Assembly: GCF_015693305.1 (NCBI RefSeq)
Contig: NZ_CP065138.1
Location: 2,170,001-2,234,000 of the forward strand
Direction of reading: 5' to 3'
DNA length: 64,000 bases
DNA from: Sphingobium sp. Cam5-1
Lineage (GTDB): Bacteria; Pseudomonadota; Alphaproteobacteria; Sphingomonadales; Sphingomonadaceae
Of the stretch, positions 7,669 through 15,358 are shown piece by piece (the stretch's first letter is position 1; every line of letters begins with the position of its first letter). A program made the translations under genes and the position numbers. The notes under the pieces are model-generated. The model ran no database searches, was not told where the DNA came from, and saw only the letters and a list, made by a program, of their open reading frames with translations.

Positions 7669-8605
7669 ATGCGCCATTTCAACAAGCCCTCCAAGTCAAT
7701 TCCCGATCAAATCGCGTTGCTCCAAGAGCGCGGAATGGTGATCGAAAATGCCCAGCAAGCCACATGGGCGCTCAGTCATATCAGTTATTATCGGCTGCGG
7801 GCCTATTGGCTCTATTACGAAGCTGATCCCGAATCCGGCAATCACGTGTTCAAGGCAGGCACAACACTGGAAGTGGTGCTCGCCCTTTACGAGTTTGATC
7901 GCCGTCTTAGGCTACTGCTTATGGATGCGTTGGAGCGGATAGAGGTCGCGGCGCGCGGTGCATGGGCGCACCAAATGGCGATGGTCTATGGGCCGCATGG
8001 CTATCTCAATGCGGCATTGTATCCGCGCACGGATCGCTTTCAAGCCAACCTGGCCCAGCTACAATCCGAATATGATCGCTCGCATGACGTGTTCGTCGAT
8101 CATTACAAGCGAACCTATAACAATCCCACTTTGCCGCCTGTCTGGATGGCTGCGGAGTTTATATCCTTTGGCCTGCTTTCCAAATTCTTCTCCGCTTTAG
8201 GGGGACGCGCAGACCGCAAGGCAATTGCCCGCAGGATCGGCTTTGATGACAGAGTGTTTCAGGGCTTGATGCATCACCTTGCGACGGTGCGGAACATTTG
8301 CGCACACCATAGCCGCCTTTGGAACCGGCGCTTCACCGTCACTTTCCCAATCGCACAGACTCCGGCCAACCTTGCGGAAACGATAGCCCCCGAGGCTGAT
8401 CGCAAACTCTACAACACACTGACGATGCTGTTGCATTCAATGGGAAAAAGTGGCCCCAGAATCGGATTGGCCCCATCGATTGACGCGTCTGATCGCAGAA
8501 AATCCAACGGGTGATTTTGCTGCTATGGGTTTTCCTGACGATTGGCGAGAACGTCCGCTGTGGACGCGCATCTGTTCGGATCAGGCCGCTATCGTCCGGC
8601 TTTAA
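7669..8605 (+). pseudogene. Abi_2 family abortive infection protein (AbiD/AbiF-like), frameshifted near 3' end
   Basis: The first 258 codons match Abi_2 proteins: FNKPSKSIPDQIALLQERGM at the start, then HISYYRLRAYWLYY. The HEPN-type motif RNICAH is at residues 208-213, and these Arg and His are the usual RNase residues. As read, the frame ends at 8514 with an unrelated tail (281 aa). Dropping one A from the A5 run at 8445-8449 restores the other frame. It runs VAPESDWPHRL, then GDFAAMGFPDDWRERPLW, the usual C-terminus of this family, and ends at 8605 (about 311 aa). It may therefore be an inactivated gene, a phase-variable homopolymer, or a sequencing error. Abi proteins of this type are phage-defence RNases. 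It is the last gene before the att repeat. Confidence 0.75.
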
Positions 8606-9294
8606 GCAAGCGCGCTATCGGGGAGCGGTTTAGGGAACCAATCCCTGATTTGATGGAATATCCAATAAAATCAAGGAAAGATGGCGGAGAGGGAGGGATC
8701 AGTATTCCCGCGCTAAAAGCGGCAAATTTCCTATGTTCCTGCCAGACCAGCTGAAGCTTTCCCACACCCCTTACCACGGGTATCCCTGCTGGCCATGAAA
8801 TCACCAGCTTGATGAAAGGATGACGGACAAACCTTGATCTGTCCAGACGCTAGCCGAAATGAGTGGACGCAGGTGTTCGAGCGCGACCGGCCGTTTGCGG
8901 AATTTGGCGTTTAGAGAGGCGAAGACAGGAAAGCCGCCATTCACCGAACCTGATCCCAGAGGCAGTTTCCGACCAAAGGACCCCGCGGGTTCCTGCACTG
9001 GAGGCTTTCGTACGCAAGCGCCCGAAACCCTTCGCAGCATCGGCGTTCCCCCTGCTCTGGTGTAAATGTCAGATCAGGACGCATCCTGCCATTCGCCCGA
9101 TAACAGATGGGTGCAGCGCGCCGACCCGTGCCGCTCGGTTACCGGACTGCAGCCATAAGGAGACATCAGCGGCACCATCCAAGCGTATGACTTATCTCGT
9201 GTATCGCGAATGGCCTACCTCGGCGCAAGCTGTTACCTTCGATACCCCGCTACAATCACCACCCAGAGTACATGGGTAGCGGCAGGCTTGAAAC
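8606..9294. other. Gene-poor stretch holding the left att copy
   Basis: About 690 bases between the Abi gene and the flavin monooxygenase. The att copy at 8682-8699 is the one feature I can support. Short open frames exist on both strands, but none has a recognised motif together with a ribosome site. The material right of 8700 may be worn-down mobile DNA. Confidence 0.5.
8682..8699. repeat. Left attachment-site copy (tRNA-Ser 3' end duplicate)
   Basis: The 18 bases TGGCGGAGAGGGAGGGAT are identical, in the same orientation, to 24636-24653, which is the CCA end, acceptor strand and part of the T arm of tRNA-Ser(CGA). The match starts exactly at the CCA terminus. With a tyrosine integrase beside the other copy, this is most simply the second att site left by integration. 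Confidence 0.8.
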
Positions 9295-9319
9295 CGGGCG
9301 GCTAACTGCGAACCGCCCG
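9295..9319 (-). terminator. Possible terminator after the monooxygenase operon
   Basis: Arms CGGGCGG and CCGCCCG flank an 11-base loop just past the monooxygenase stop (9329). On the minus strand the hairpin is followed only by a short, weak T-rich stretch (GGTTTC), so termination may be inefficient. Confidence 0.4.
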
Positions 9320-9328
9320 ATTGCAGAG

Positions 9329-10633
9329 TCAAAACTCCCGCAGAATTTCGCGCAATGTGGTGCCGCGATATTCGGTGCGAACCGCACCGGCCTTTTGCAG
9401 AGCGGGAATAACGCCGTTGAGCAGATCGGGGAGCTGGCGGTTATAGCCCGATCCTTCGATAAGGAAGCCGTCGCCGCCGACTTCATCCATGACCGCCATC
9501 ATCTTTTCGGCGACCTGCTCCGGCGTGCCACTGAAGTCCATTCCACTGGCGCCCTGGCCCATGGAGAACAGGTCACGGATGGATTTGCCTTCTTCCCGCC
9601 CGGCTTTCTTCATATGGTCGAGCGCGCTGGTATGGCCGCCCGCAACGATGTCCTGCGGCACGGGCACGTCCAGGTCATAGAGCGAAAAGTCCACGTCTAG
9701 CGAGGAGGAGGCCATGACGATATTATGCTCGAACGACGCCTGCTTTTCAGCTTCGGTCATTTCCTGCTTCTCAACCCCTTCGGGAAGGATGTTGACGGGC
9801 GTCAGAAAGATGACCTTGATATCATCCGGGTTGCGGCCCTGCGCTTCGGCGCGCCGCCGAATATCCTCGCGATAGGCTTTCATCCCGGGAACGCCGCCGG
9901 TCATCATGCCCAGAACAACTTCCGCATTCTTCGACGAAAATTCGCGGCCGCGTTCCGATGCACCGGCCTGACACAGGACAGGATAGCCCTGCGGCGACCG
10001 CACCGTGTTCAGTGGGCCGCGCGAGTGGAAATGCTTACCTTCAAAATTGATGGTGTGAACCTTGTTATGGTCGACATACACACCTGTTTCAGGGTCAGCG
10101 ACCAGCGCGCCTTCTTCCCACGAATCCCACAGCTTCTTGGCCAGTTCGACATATTCATCCGCTATGTCATAGCGGACCGTAGGCGGCAGCAGCTTGTCCA
10201 TGCCGAAATTCAGGGCCGCGTTCTTCTCACTGGACGTGACCATGTTCCAGCCAGCGCGCCCGCCCGTAAGGGAATCGACGGTCGAAAGTAGTCGGGCCAG
10301 CAGATAGGGCGGGTAGAATGTGGTGGACGCGGTAGCGACCAGTCCGATGTGCGACGTTTCCTGCGCCATGACTGGCAGCAGCGGGATGGGATCGAGTTTG
10401 GGGGCCAGCGTAGCGTTCTTCAGATCGAGCTCCATGGAGCCGGCATATCTGTCGCCAACGATCAACGTGTCTTCGAAAAAGATGAAATCGAACTTCGCTG
10501 CTTCCAGCATCTTGGCGAGTTGCTTGTGATAGGAACCGTCAATCCAGTCCGACCCGAACTCCTTGCCGTCACCGGGCCATGACGTGGCCCCGAACTTGGT
10601 GAAATAGCCGAGGTGGAATTTTGTGTGTGCCAT
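9329..10633 (-). CDS. NtaA/SnaA-type LLM flavin-dependent monooxygenase, 434 aa
   Basis: The sequence follows the nitrilotriacetate monooxygenase / DszA group of luciferase-like (FMNH2-dependent) enzymes: HLGYFTKFGATSWP at the start, DFIFFEDTLIVGDR, the GLVATASTTFYPPYLLAR block, and GRAGWNMVTS. It also has PVLCQAGASERGREFSSKNAE and a C-terminal GTPEQVAEKM. Family members attack C-N, C-S or related bonds with O2 and reduced FMN from a separate flavin reductase. No reductase gene lies in the cluster. The 434-residue length is normal. It is the last gene of a minus-strand group that includes two dioxygenases, so it probably serves a catabolic route for an unknown compound. Confidence 0.9.
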   Translation of the reverse strand: MAHTKFHLGYFTKFGATSWPGDGKEFGSDWIDGSYHKQLAKMLEAAKFDFIFFEDTLIVGDRYAGSMELDLKNATLAPKLDPIPLLPVMAQETSHIGLVATASTTFYPPYLLARLLSTVDSLTGGRAGWNMVTSSEKNAALNFGMDKLLPPTVRYDIADEYVELAKKLWDSWEEGALVADPETGVYVDHNKVHTINFEGKHFHSRGPLNTVRSPQGYPVLCQAGASERGREFSSKNAEVVLGMMTGGVPGMKAYREDIRRRAEAQGRNPDDIKVIFLTPVNILPEGVEKQEMTEAEKQASFEHNIVMASSSLDVDFSLYDLDVPVPQDIVAGGHTSALDHMKKAGREEGKSIRDLFSMGQGASGMDFSGTPEQVAEKMMAVMDEVGGDGFLIEGSGYNRQLPDLLNGVIPALQKAGAVRTEYRGTTLREILREF

Positions 10634-10686
10634 AGCGTCAGTCTCCTTGATTTTAATTTGATGATCTGATGACCGGTAGACGTGTG

Positions 10687-11445
10687 TCAGAGCAGCGAGA
10701 GCGCGGCGTCGACACTGATCTTTCGAAAAGTCTGCCGCATGACGCCGTCATCCCAAATGGCGTCGTGATATTTTCTTGCGGTTATTTTCTCGTCTGCACT
10801 AATTTCAATCAATCGACTGCGCACACGCTGCGCCAGCTCTCTTGAATAAAGCTGAACATCCGCATCGCCTGCGTCGATGTAGCGCTCGATACTCTCCGCA
10901 AGCGCGATTGGTTCGAGCGCCAGTTCGACATCCTGGTGCAGATCAGGGTTCCGCGACATGATCGCAATATCGGCATTACTGGTGCGTCCCTGGGCAGTAT
11001 AGGCAAAGCAATGCCGGATGCGATCGCGCGCCACCTCTGGCTCTTTCCAAGGGAACGTCAAATGCCGTGGAGTTCCGTCGGGAATAGCCAGGTGGGTAAT
11101 CGCGCGATCGTTGATCGCCTCGATCAGCGCGTCGGGATCGGCTGGAAGAAAGACCTCCCGACGGGGCACCACGTCAAAGCTTGAGAAGTCGCCATAGCGC
11201 CCGCCAGAATGAAGCAGGTAGATTTCCGCATAATGCGGCGCCTTTCGGCGGCTGGGGCGCACATCATAATAGGCCGTGGTCACCAGCTGTAACAGCATGC
11301 TGGCACCCAGTGCGCTCAGGGGCGAGGTGAGAATGACGGCCAGCCGATCATCGGGCCGCCAGTCCAGCAGCTCCTCCCGATCCGCCGCATGACCGTTCAT
11401 CTCGATCTCGAACATCGAACCCTTCAATGAGAAAGCGGTGTGCAT
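10687..11445 (-). CDS. Unrecognised 252-aa protein of the catabolic cluster
   Basis: The start ATG at 11445 has GAGAG in front of it and gives the sequence MHTAFSLKGSMFEIEMNGHA; an upstream extension to 11565 is rich in Arg and unlikely. I do not recognise the family. The protein is soluble with mixed alpha/beta character, including LAVILTSPLSALGASMLLQ and YAEIYLLHSGGRYGD in the first half. The second half is helical and acidic, with the end DDGVMRQTFRKISVDAALSLL. It lies 53 bases upstream of the monooxygenase and 155 bases after a PhyH gene, so it is probably co-transcribed and has an enzymatic or accessory role in the same pathway. Confidence 0.7.
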   Translation of the reverse strand: MHTAFSLKGSMFEIEMNGHAADREELLDWRPDDRLAVILTSPLSALGASMLLQLVTTAYYDVRPSRRKAPHYAEIYLLHSGGRYGDFSSFDVVPRREVFLPADPDALIEAINDRAITHLAIPDGTPRHLTFPWKEPEVARDRIRHCFAYTAQGRTSNADIAIMSRNPDLHQDVELALEPIALAESIERYIDAGDADVQLYSRELAQRVRSRLIEISADEKITARKYHDAIWDDGVMRQTFRKISVDAALSLL

Positions 11446-11600
11446 AGGCTGCTCTCGCAAAATGTACGCCGACCGGGGTACGCCGGTGTCTTTCCAGCCT
11501 TCCCGACCCCTTCCCCGTCGAGTCCGCACCAGGCACCGACTTGCGTTCAGTGGCGATGCCGCCACCGCCGCGTACCGACTGCCTTGCGCCGCTCCTACGG

Positions 11601-12530
11601 TCAGTATTCGATGGTGGCCGGGACCGTCATGGAACGCAGCTCTTCCGAAGCCGAGTTCCAGGGTGAATCGAAGCCATTCACGACAGAGCTGTAGCCCAGC
11701 AACTGACGGAGCGTACGTGACGCGCCGTCCATCGTGCGCGGATCAAGAACGAGCGGAAAGTTGATCAACGGCCGACACCAGGGCGGGCAGTAACCAAAGT
11801 TGATGGATGCCCGCTGCCGGTCAGTCGATACATTTGCCCCTGTGCCGTGGAGCAGCATATCCGAGTAAATGAGCAGCGAGCCAGCAGGGGCGATGGCTGG
11901 CACCGACTCGTAGAATGTTGCACCAGACATATCGATCCGGTCGTTCCAGCGATGACTGCCAGGGACGACACGCGTCGCACCATTCTCCTCGTCAAACGCA
12001 TCCAGGCACCAGATGAAGCGAGCCTGGTATGGAACGGCCTGATCATGGGTGTCGCGGGCAGCGTCCAGGTGGATGAATTGCGCGCCGCTTCCTGGACGTG
12101 TGACATTGGCATCCAGGCTTTGAACAAGGTAGCTTTCGTTAAGCACCGTGGGTCCGAGGATGTGTTTGACGAGGTCCAACAAAACAGGCTGTTCGAGGAG
12201 TTCGAGAAACACCGGATGCCGATCGGGCAAGCGGTCCAGACGCCGATTCTTGGCATCGGGATCGACAAAGAACTGGCTTACCCGAGTGATGTCCGCCGCC
12301 TCTTCGTGGGCAATTTCGGAAGCCAGCACCTGCCGGGCGAGTTCGACCTTGTCTGGCAAGATCGCGGCGGTCAGGATCGCATAGCCTGCTCGTTCAAAGT
12401 CGGCCTTTGCCGTTTCCAGATCCGGCGTAGGTTGCGGCAGAGCGTCCTGAAAATCCAGTGGCACCACTACTGTCGCTTTCATTTGCTCGGTCTGATAGTC
12501 ATCTATCGAAATTGTGTTTCCAACTGACAT
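11601..12530 (-). CDS. Phytanoyl-CoA dioxygenase family protein (PhyH), 309 aa
   Basis: The protein has the Fe(II)/2-oxoglutarate fold signature of PhyH enzymes: the facial triad is His154 and Asp156 (IHLDAARD) with His228 (MLLHGTGANVS), and Arg240 (RQRASINF) should hold 2-oxoglutarate. EENGATRVVPGSH precedes the second half, as usual. These enzymes hydroxylate unactivated carbons. The substrate is unknown. It stands 95 bases downstream of a second, divergent PhyH gene on the same strand. A 6-bp inverted repeat (GTGAGA/TCTCAC, 12571-12588) lies in the gap. Confidence 0.88.
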   Translation of the reverse strand: MSVGNTISIDDYQTEQMKATVVVPLDFQDALPQPTPDLETAKADFERAGYAILTAAILPDKVELARQVLASEIAHEEAADITRVSQFFVDPDAKNRRLDRLPDRHPVFLELLEQPVLLDLVKHILGPTVLNESYLVQSLDANVTRPGSGAQFIHLDAARDTHDQAVPYQARFIWCLDAFDEENGATRVVPGSHRWNDRIDMSGATFYESVPAIAPAGSLLIYSDMLLHGTGANVSTDRQRASINFGYCPPWCRPLINFPLVLDPRTMDGASRTLRQLLGYSSVVNGFDSPWNSASEELRSMTVPATIEY

Positions 12531-12570
12531 TTCACGATCCTTCAGTCTTTGATCTGGAATGATATCGCTA

Positions 12571-12588
12571 GTGAGACCGTGATCTCAC
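12571..12588. repeat. Inverted repeat between the two dioxygenase genes
   Basis: GTGAGA and TCTCAC arms with 6 bases between them sit 40 bases upstream of the 309-aa dioxygenase start. No T-run follows. It could be an operator or an mRNA hairpin between the two cistrons. Confidence 0.35.
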
Positions 12589-12625
12589 CCTGATCGCTAT
12601 CTCGCGTCCTTCATCCCGGCACGTA

Positions 12626-13426
12626 TCAGGGGTGTGCCTGCCTGAGTGCAGTCAAGGGGTCCGCTTGCGCCCCGGCGTGGCCGTAGCCAAAGCCGATCTG
12701 ATACCCCATCAATTTCAGAAGATCGTCAGGCAGGGTTCGGGCGATATCTTGCGGGCAGGCCAGAAACTGGTTTTCCTCCTGCCGGACCCAGCCAACACAA
12801 TAGTTGATCGCCTGCGCGCGTCGGATGTCTTTCGATCGATTGCTGCCCCCGGCATGCCACAGCTTGCTCGTGAAAATCATCACGGAACCACGTTTCATCT
12901 CGGCTGGCAGCGTGTCTTCCAACCTATATTCCGCACGCGGTAAGGCATGGCTTCCTGGAACAACCCGGGTCGCGCCATTTTCTTCGGTGAAGTCCGTTAA
13001 TGCCCACAAGGTATTGCAAGAAACGATATAGTCATCAGGAAATGGAAAGCTGTCGAAAGTCATTTCGTCTTGATGAATAAATTGCGCGGGACAACCTGGC
13101 TTCAATGAGATCATCTCGGTTGCGCCGAGCTGAACGATCGGTGAATGGCTAAGTACGTCCTTCACGACGCCAAGTACCAAAGGGTTCATCACGAGGTCGC
13201 GACCGGTTTCCGAGCGTGCGATCAAATTGCCGACGCGTTGACTTCCATTACCGAACCACTCATTTTCGCTGAACGGCGCAGCATCGGTATATGGCCGCAT
13301 ATCCGTCAGGATTTGATGGATAACGGAACCTGGAACCAGCTCATCTATGATCACATGGCCATGCTCACGGATCACCTTTATCGCTTCCTCGACGGTGGCG
13401 TCGTTAGGAAGATGCTGAAGCTTCAT
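12626..13426 (-). CDS. Second PhyH-family dioxygenase, 266 aa
   Basis: The facial triad is visible: His118 and Asp120 in FIHQDEMTFD, and His191 in KLWHAGGSNRS, with Arg203 for 2-oxoglutarate. EENGATRVVPGSH is shared with the neighbouring 309-aa gene, but the rest differs, so they are distant paralogues rather than a recent duplication. It is the first gene of the minus-strand group. Its leader holds an AT-rich promoter with a strong palindrome (13587-13602), matching that in front of the TonB receptor. Two oxygenases plus a flavin monooxygenase suggest stepwise oxidation of a recalcitrant compound. Confidence 0.88.
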   Translation of the reverse strand: MKLQHLPNDATVEEAIKVIREHGHVIIDELVPGSVIHQILTDMRPYTDAAPFSENEWFGNGSQRVGNLIARSETGRDLVMNPLVLGVVKDVLSHSPIVQLGATEMISLKPGCPAQFIHQDEMTFDSFPFPDDYIVSCNTLWALTDFTEENGATRVVPGSHALPRAEYRLEDTLPAEMKRGSVMIFTSKLWHAGGSNRSKDIRRAQAINYCVGWVRQEENQFLACPQDIARTLPDDLLKLMGYQIGFGYGHAGAQADPLTALRQAHP

Positions 13427-13583
13427 CGTGATACTCCTTGAAGCAGGTCGTCTCGTCGCGCGCTAAGCTCAAAGAAATTACCAGTGCCACCTTGTCGGTT
13501 AAACCAAATCGCATAGGGCAGCGGACCGTCGCTGAGCCAAGCACCGCGCCTTCCTTCTTACGTTAATATTTATCAACATTTCT

Positions 13584-13612
13584 TATGTTGAATATTTTCA
13601 ACTTCCTGTCAA
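13584..13612 (-). promoter_or_regulatory. Predicted promoter of the dioxygenase/monooxygenase group
   Basis: On the minus strand a perfect -35 (TTGACA, 13607-13612) is followed after 17 bases by a weak -10 (AACATA, 13584-13589). The DNA is strikingly AT-rich compared with its neighbours. The start codon is at 13426, giving a leader of roughly 150 bases. A palindromic operator overlaps the spacer and -10. Confidence 0.65.
13587..13602. promoter_or_regulatory. Palindromic operator, copy A
   Basis: GTTGAATATTTTCAAC has 6-bp perfect arms and sits between -35 and -10 of the dioxygenase promoter. The TonB-receptor promoter carries GTTGAAATTTTTCAAC at 17955-17970 in the same register, differing only in the two central bases. 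A further pair TCAACAT/ATGTTGA (13573-13579, 13585-13591) overlaps it. The nearby TetR protein is the obvious candidate ligand. Confidence 0.7.
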
Positions 13613-13760
13613 CAGGTTTATGTGGGGTTACCGCGCCATCGCGAGCGCCAGCGATGGGCCGAGCGCAAGACTCGTCGTCCAAGTTCGTTATCGAAGCATG
13701 ATTTAGCGATGGGGCCACCCGGCGTGGGCCGCGCGCTTGGCCGCACGCTCTGAGTTTAAC

Positions 13761-14492
13761 CTATTTCGGCGCCCGCTTTTGCGTCGCACCCCGTTTTTCC
13801 GCAGCCATTTCGTCTGGCCGGGCCTTCAGTATGCGTATTTCGGCCGGAGTGATGGTTTTCGCCATTTTGACGAGCGAATTCGCTCCGATCATTTGCATAA
13901 GCGGCATTTTTTTCGACCATGGCTTACCATGACCTGCGATGACTGTCATGCCTTCCATTGCGGCATTGATGAAGATCGAGACTGCTTCAACTTCCTCGTC
14001 GTTAAGCGAGGGATTCAGCTGCTTTACGAACGAACCAATCAATGTGTGACTATATTGGTATAAGGCCTCCACGCGCTCCGCCACAAATTCATTGTGATTA
14101 CTCATGGCCCAAAGTTCTGTCATTAAATGCGTTGTTCCTTTCGCCTTGGCGCCTTCCAACGTGCCGGTTATCACAAGAGTCAGCGCGTCTTCGGCAGGCA
14201 TATTAGTTTCATACACGCGATGTCTTAGGAGTTCTTCACTGGAATCGAGGATTTCATGAAGAAGTAACTGGACAAGCATTTCCTTTCGAGGGAAATGGCG
14301 CGTGACGTTGCCTATCTGCAAACCGCATTTTTCTGCGATCCGTTTCAATGTGAACGCCGCCGATCCCTCTTCAATCAACACTTGAACGGCAGATCGAAGT
14401 ATCATGTCGACCGTTTTAGAGCCTCGGGAAGATTTCCCGGGGCGCACCATGCCAAGGTCCATCGATTGTTCATTGCTATCGGCTTCCATCAT
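13761..14492 (-). CDS. TetR family transcriptional regulator, 243 aa
   Basis: The N-terminal domain (about residues 25-75) is a TetR helix-turn-helix: ILRSAVQVLIEEGSAAFTLK, RIAEKCGLQIGNVTRHFPRK, then EMLVQLLLHEIL. The rest is helical and should bind a small ligand. The C-terminal 25 residues are basic and disordered-looking. It is encoded between the two operator-bearing transcription units and transcribed the same way. Its own upstream region shows no copy of the GTTGAA palindrome. It probably represses the dioxygenase group and the TonB receptor until the substrate or a product is present (inference). Confidence 0.88.
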   Translation of the reverse strand: MMEADSNEQSMDLGMVRPGKSSRGSKTVDMILRSAVQVLIEEGSAAFTLKRIAEKCGLQIGNVTRHFPRKEMLVQLLLHEILDSSEELLRHRVYETNMPAEDALTLVITGTLEGAKAKGTTHLMTELWAMSNHNEFVAERVEALYQYSHTLIGSFVKQLNPSLNDEEVEAVSIFINAAMEGMTVIAGHGKPWSKKMPLMQMIGANSLVKMAKTITPAEIRILKARPDEMAAEKRGATQKRAPK

Positions 14493-14765
14493 GGCACTGT
14501 CCTAAGCATTGAAGGATCAGTCGATCAAGGGTGCCAGTGTAGGTTGGCCTTCTCTACACCGCGAGGCTCGAACCCCGCGACACGAGCGGTGACCCCACAT
14601 TTGGGCGCCGTCACCTGCCCCAAATTTAGGCGGGAACGACTCCCTTTACTGCCGTGCCCCGCCGAAATTGGCGCTGGATACCTGAGGCTACCGGGTGATG
14701 TCGATCTCGCGAACGACTTGACGGCCGAACGGGAGCGGGCCAACCGGAGATTCGAGGTAGTGCTG
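14493..14765. other. Intergenic stretch upstream of the TetR gene
   Basis: It should hold the TetR promoter, but I see no clear -35/-10 pair and no copy of the 16-bp palindrome. No supported gene lies here. DNA with an IS6-type relict begins directly to the right. Confidence 0.4.
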
Positions 14766-15190
14766 TCAGACAAACCGAATCGCTCTTCGCTGCATGCACC
14801 AAGGGATGAAGAGGCAGGGACTCAGGCCGCGGAACCGCCACTCCGCCAGTGCGGCTGAGCGTCTCTCCTTAAAGGTCTGCCGTCGATGAGGTGGCGCTCC
14901 AGGGAAAGATGGTTGTGGATGCTGGCGTGAACAGAGGCGAATTTCTGTAGTGCCTTCATCTGCCTGAAGCGGAGCGTCGCTCTTTCCCGTCGCCGAAAGG
15001 CAAACGGCGGCTGTTCTCCATCCTGTTTGTATACCCAGCCGGTCCACCGCAGCGACATATCAGCGAAGGCCATCTATTCAACGTTCCGCAGGCTCAGGGG
15101 AAATCGCACATGCATCATCACCACCAGGCGGATGATTTCTCGCGAAGAGTTGACGTAGCGGATTGGGCTGGCAGGTGCGGGCCACGGCAT
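14766..15190 (-). pseudogene. IS6-family transposase relict, internally deleted and frameshifted
   Basis: From an ATG at 15190 the minus strand reads MPWPAPASPIRYVNSSREII, then RLVVMMHVRFPLSLRNVE and a stop (15074-15076). That is the N-terminus of IS6-type transposases. The DDE catalytic middle is missing. The C-terminal part follows at once: FRRRERATLRFRQMKALQKF, then ASVHASIHNHLSLERHLID, then in another frame KERRSAALAEWR. Both pieces are typical of the family, so an IS once sat here and decayed. It lies between the TetR gene and the TonB receptor within the mobile island. Confidence 0.75.
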
Positions 15191-15290
15191 GGAATCTGCT
15201 TACCAGCGCCTAACGAGCAGTGCATTTGATCTGACAGTGCCGATCGAAGTGATCGGCAGAAGTTCAACCCCGTTTCCCAGCGTCCGCTAA

Positions 15291-15325
15291 AAGAGATCTG
15301 GCCGTTGCGAACCCGCGACGGCCAG
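15291..15325 (-). terminator. Terminator of the TonB-receptor gene
   Basis: On the minus strand CTGGCCGT and ACGGCCAG form a stem with a 12-base loop, followed by ATCTCTTTT. It stands 34 bases past the receptor stop, so the receptor is probably transcribed alone. Confidence 0.65.
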
Positions 15326-15358
15326 TCCCTTCAATTTACTTCGTTGCTGCCGCGCAGC

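Noticed and set aside
8863..9279. 138-aa plus-strand frame in the gap right of the left att copy
   Set aside because: No recognised motif, no ribosome site, composition unlike a soluble protein; the region looks like degraded DNA.
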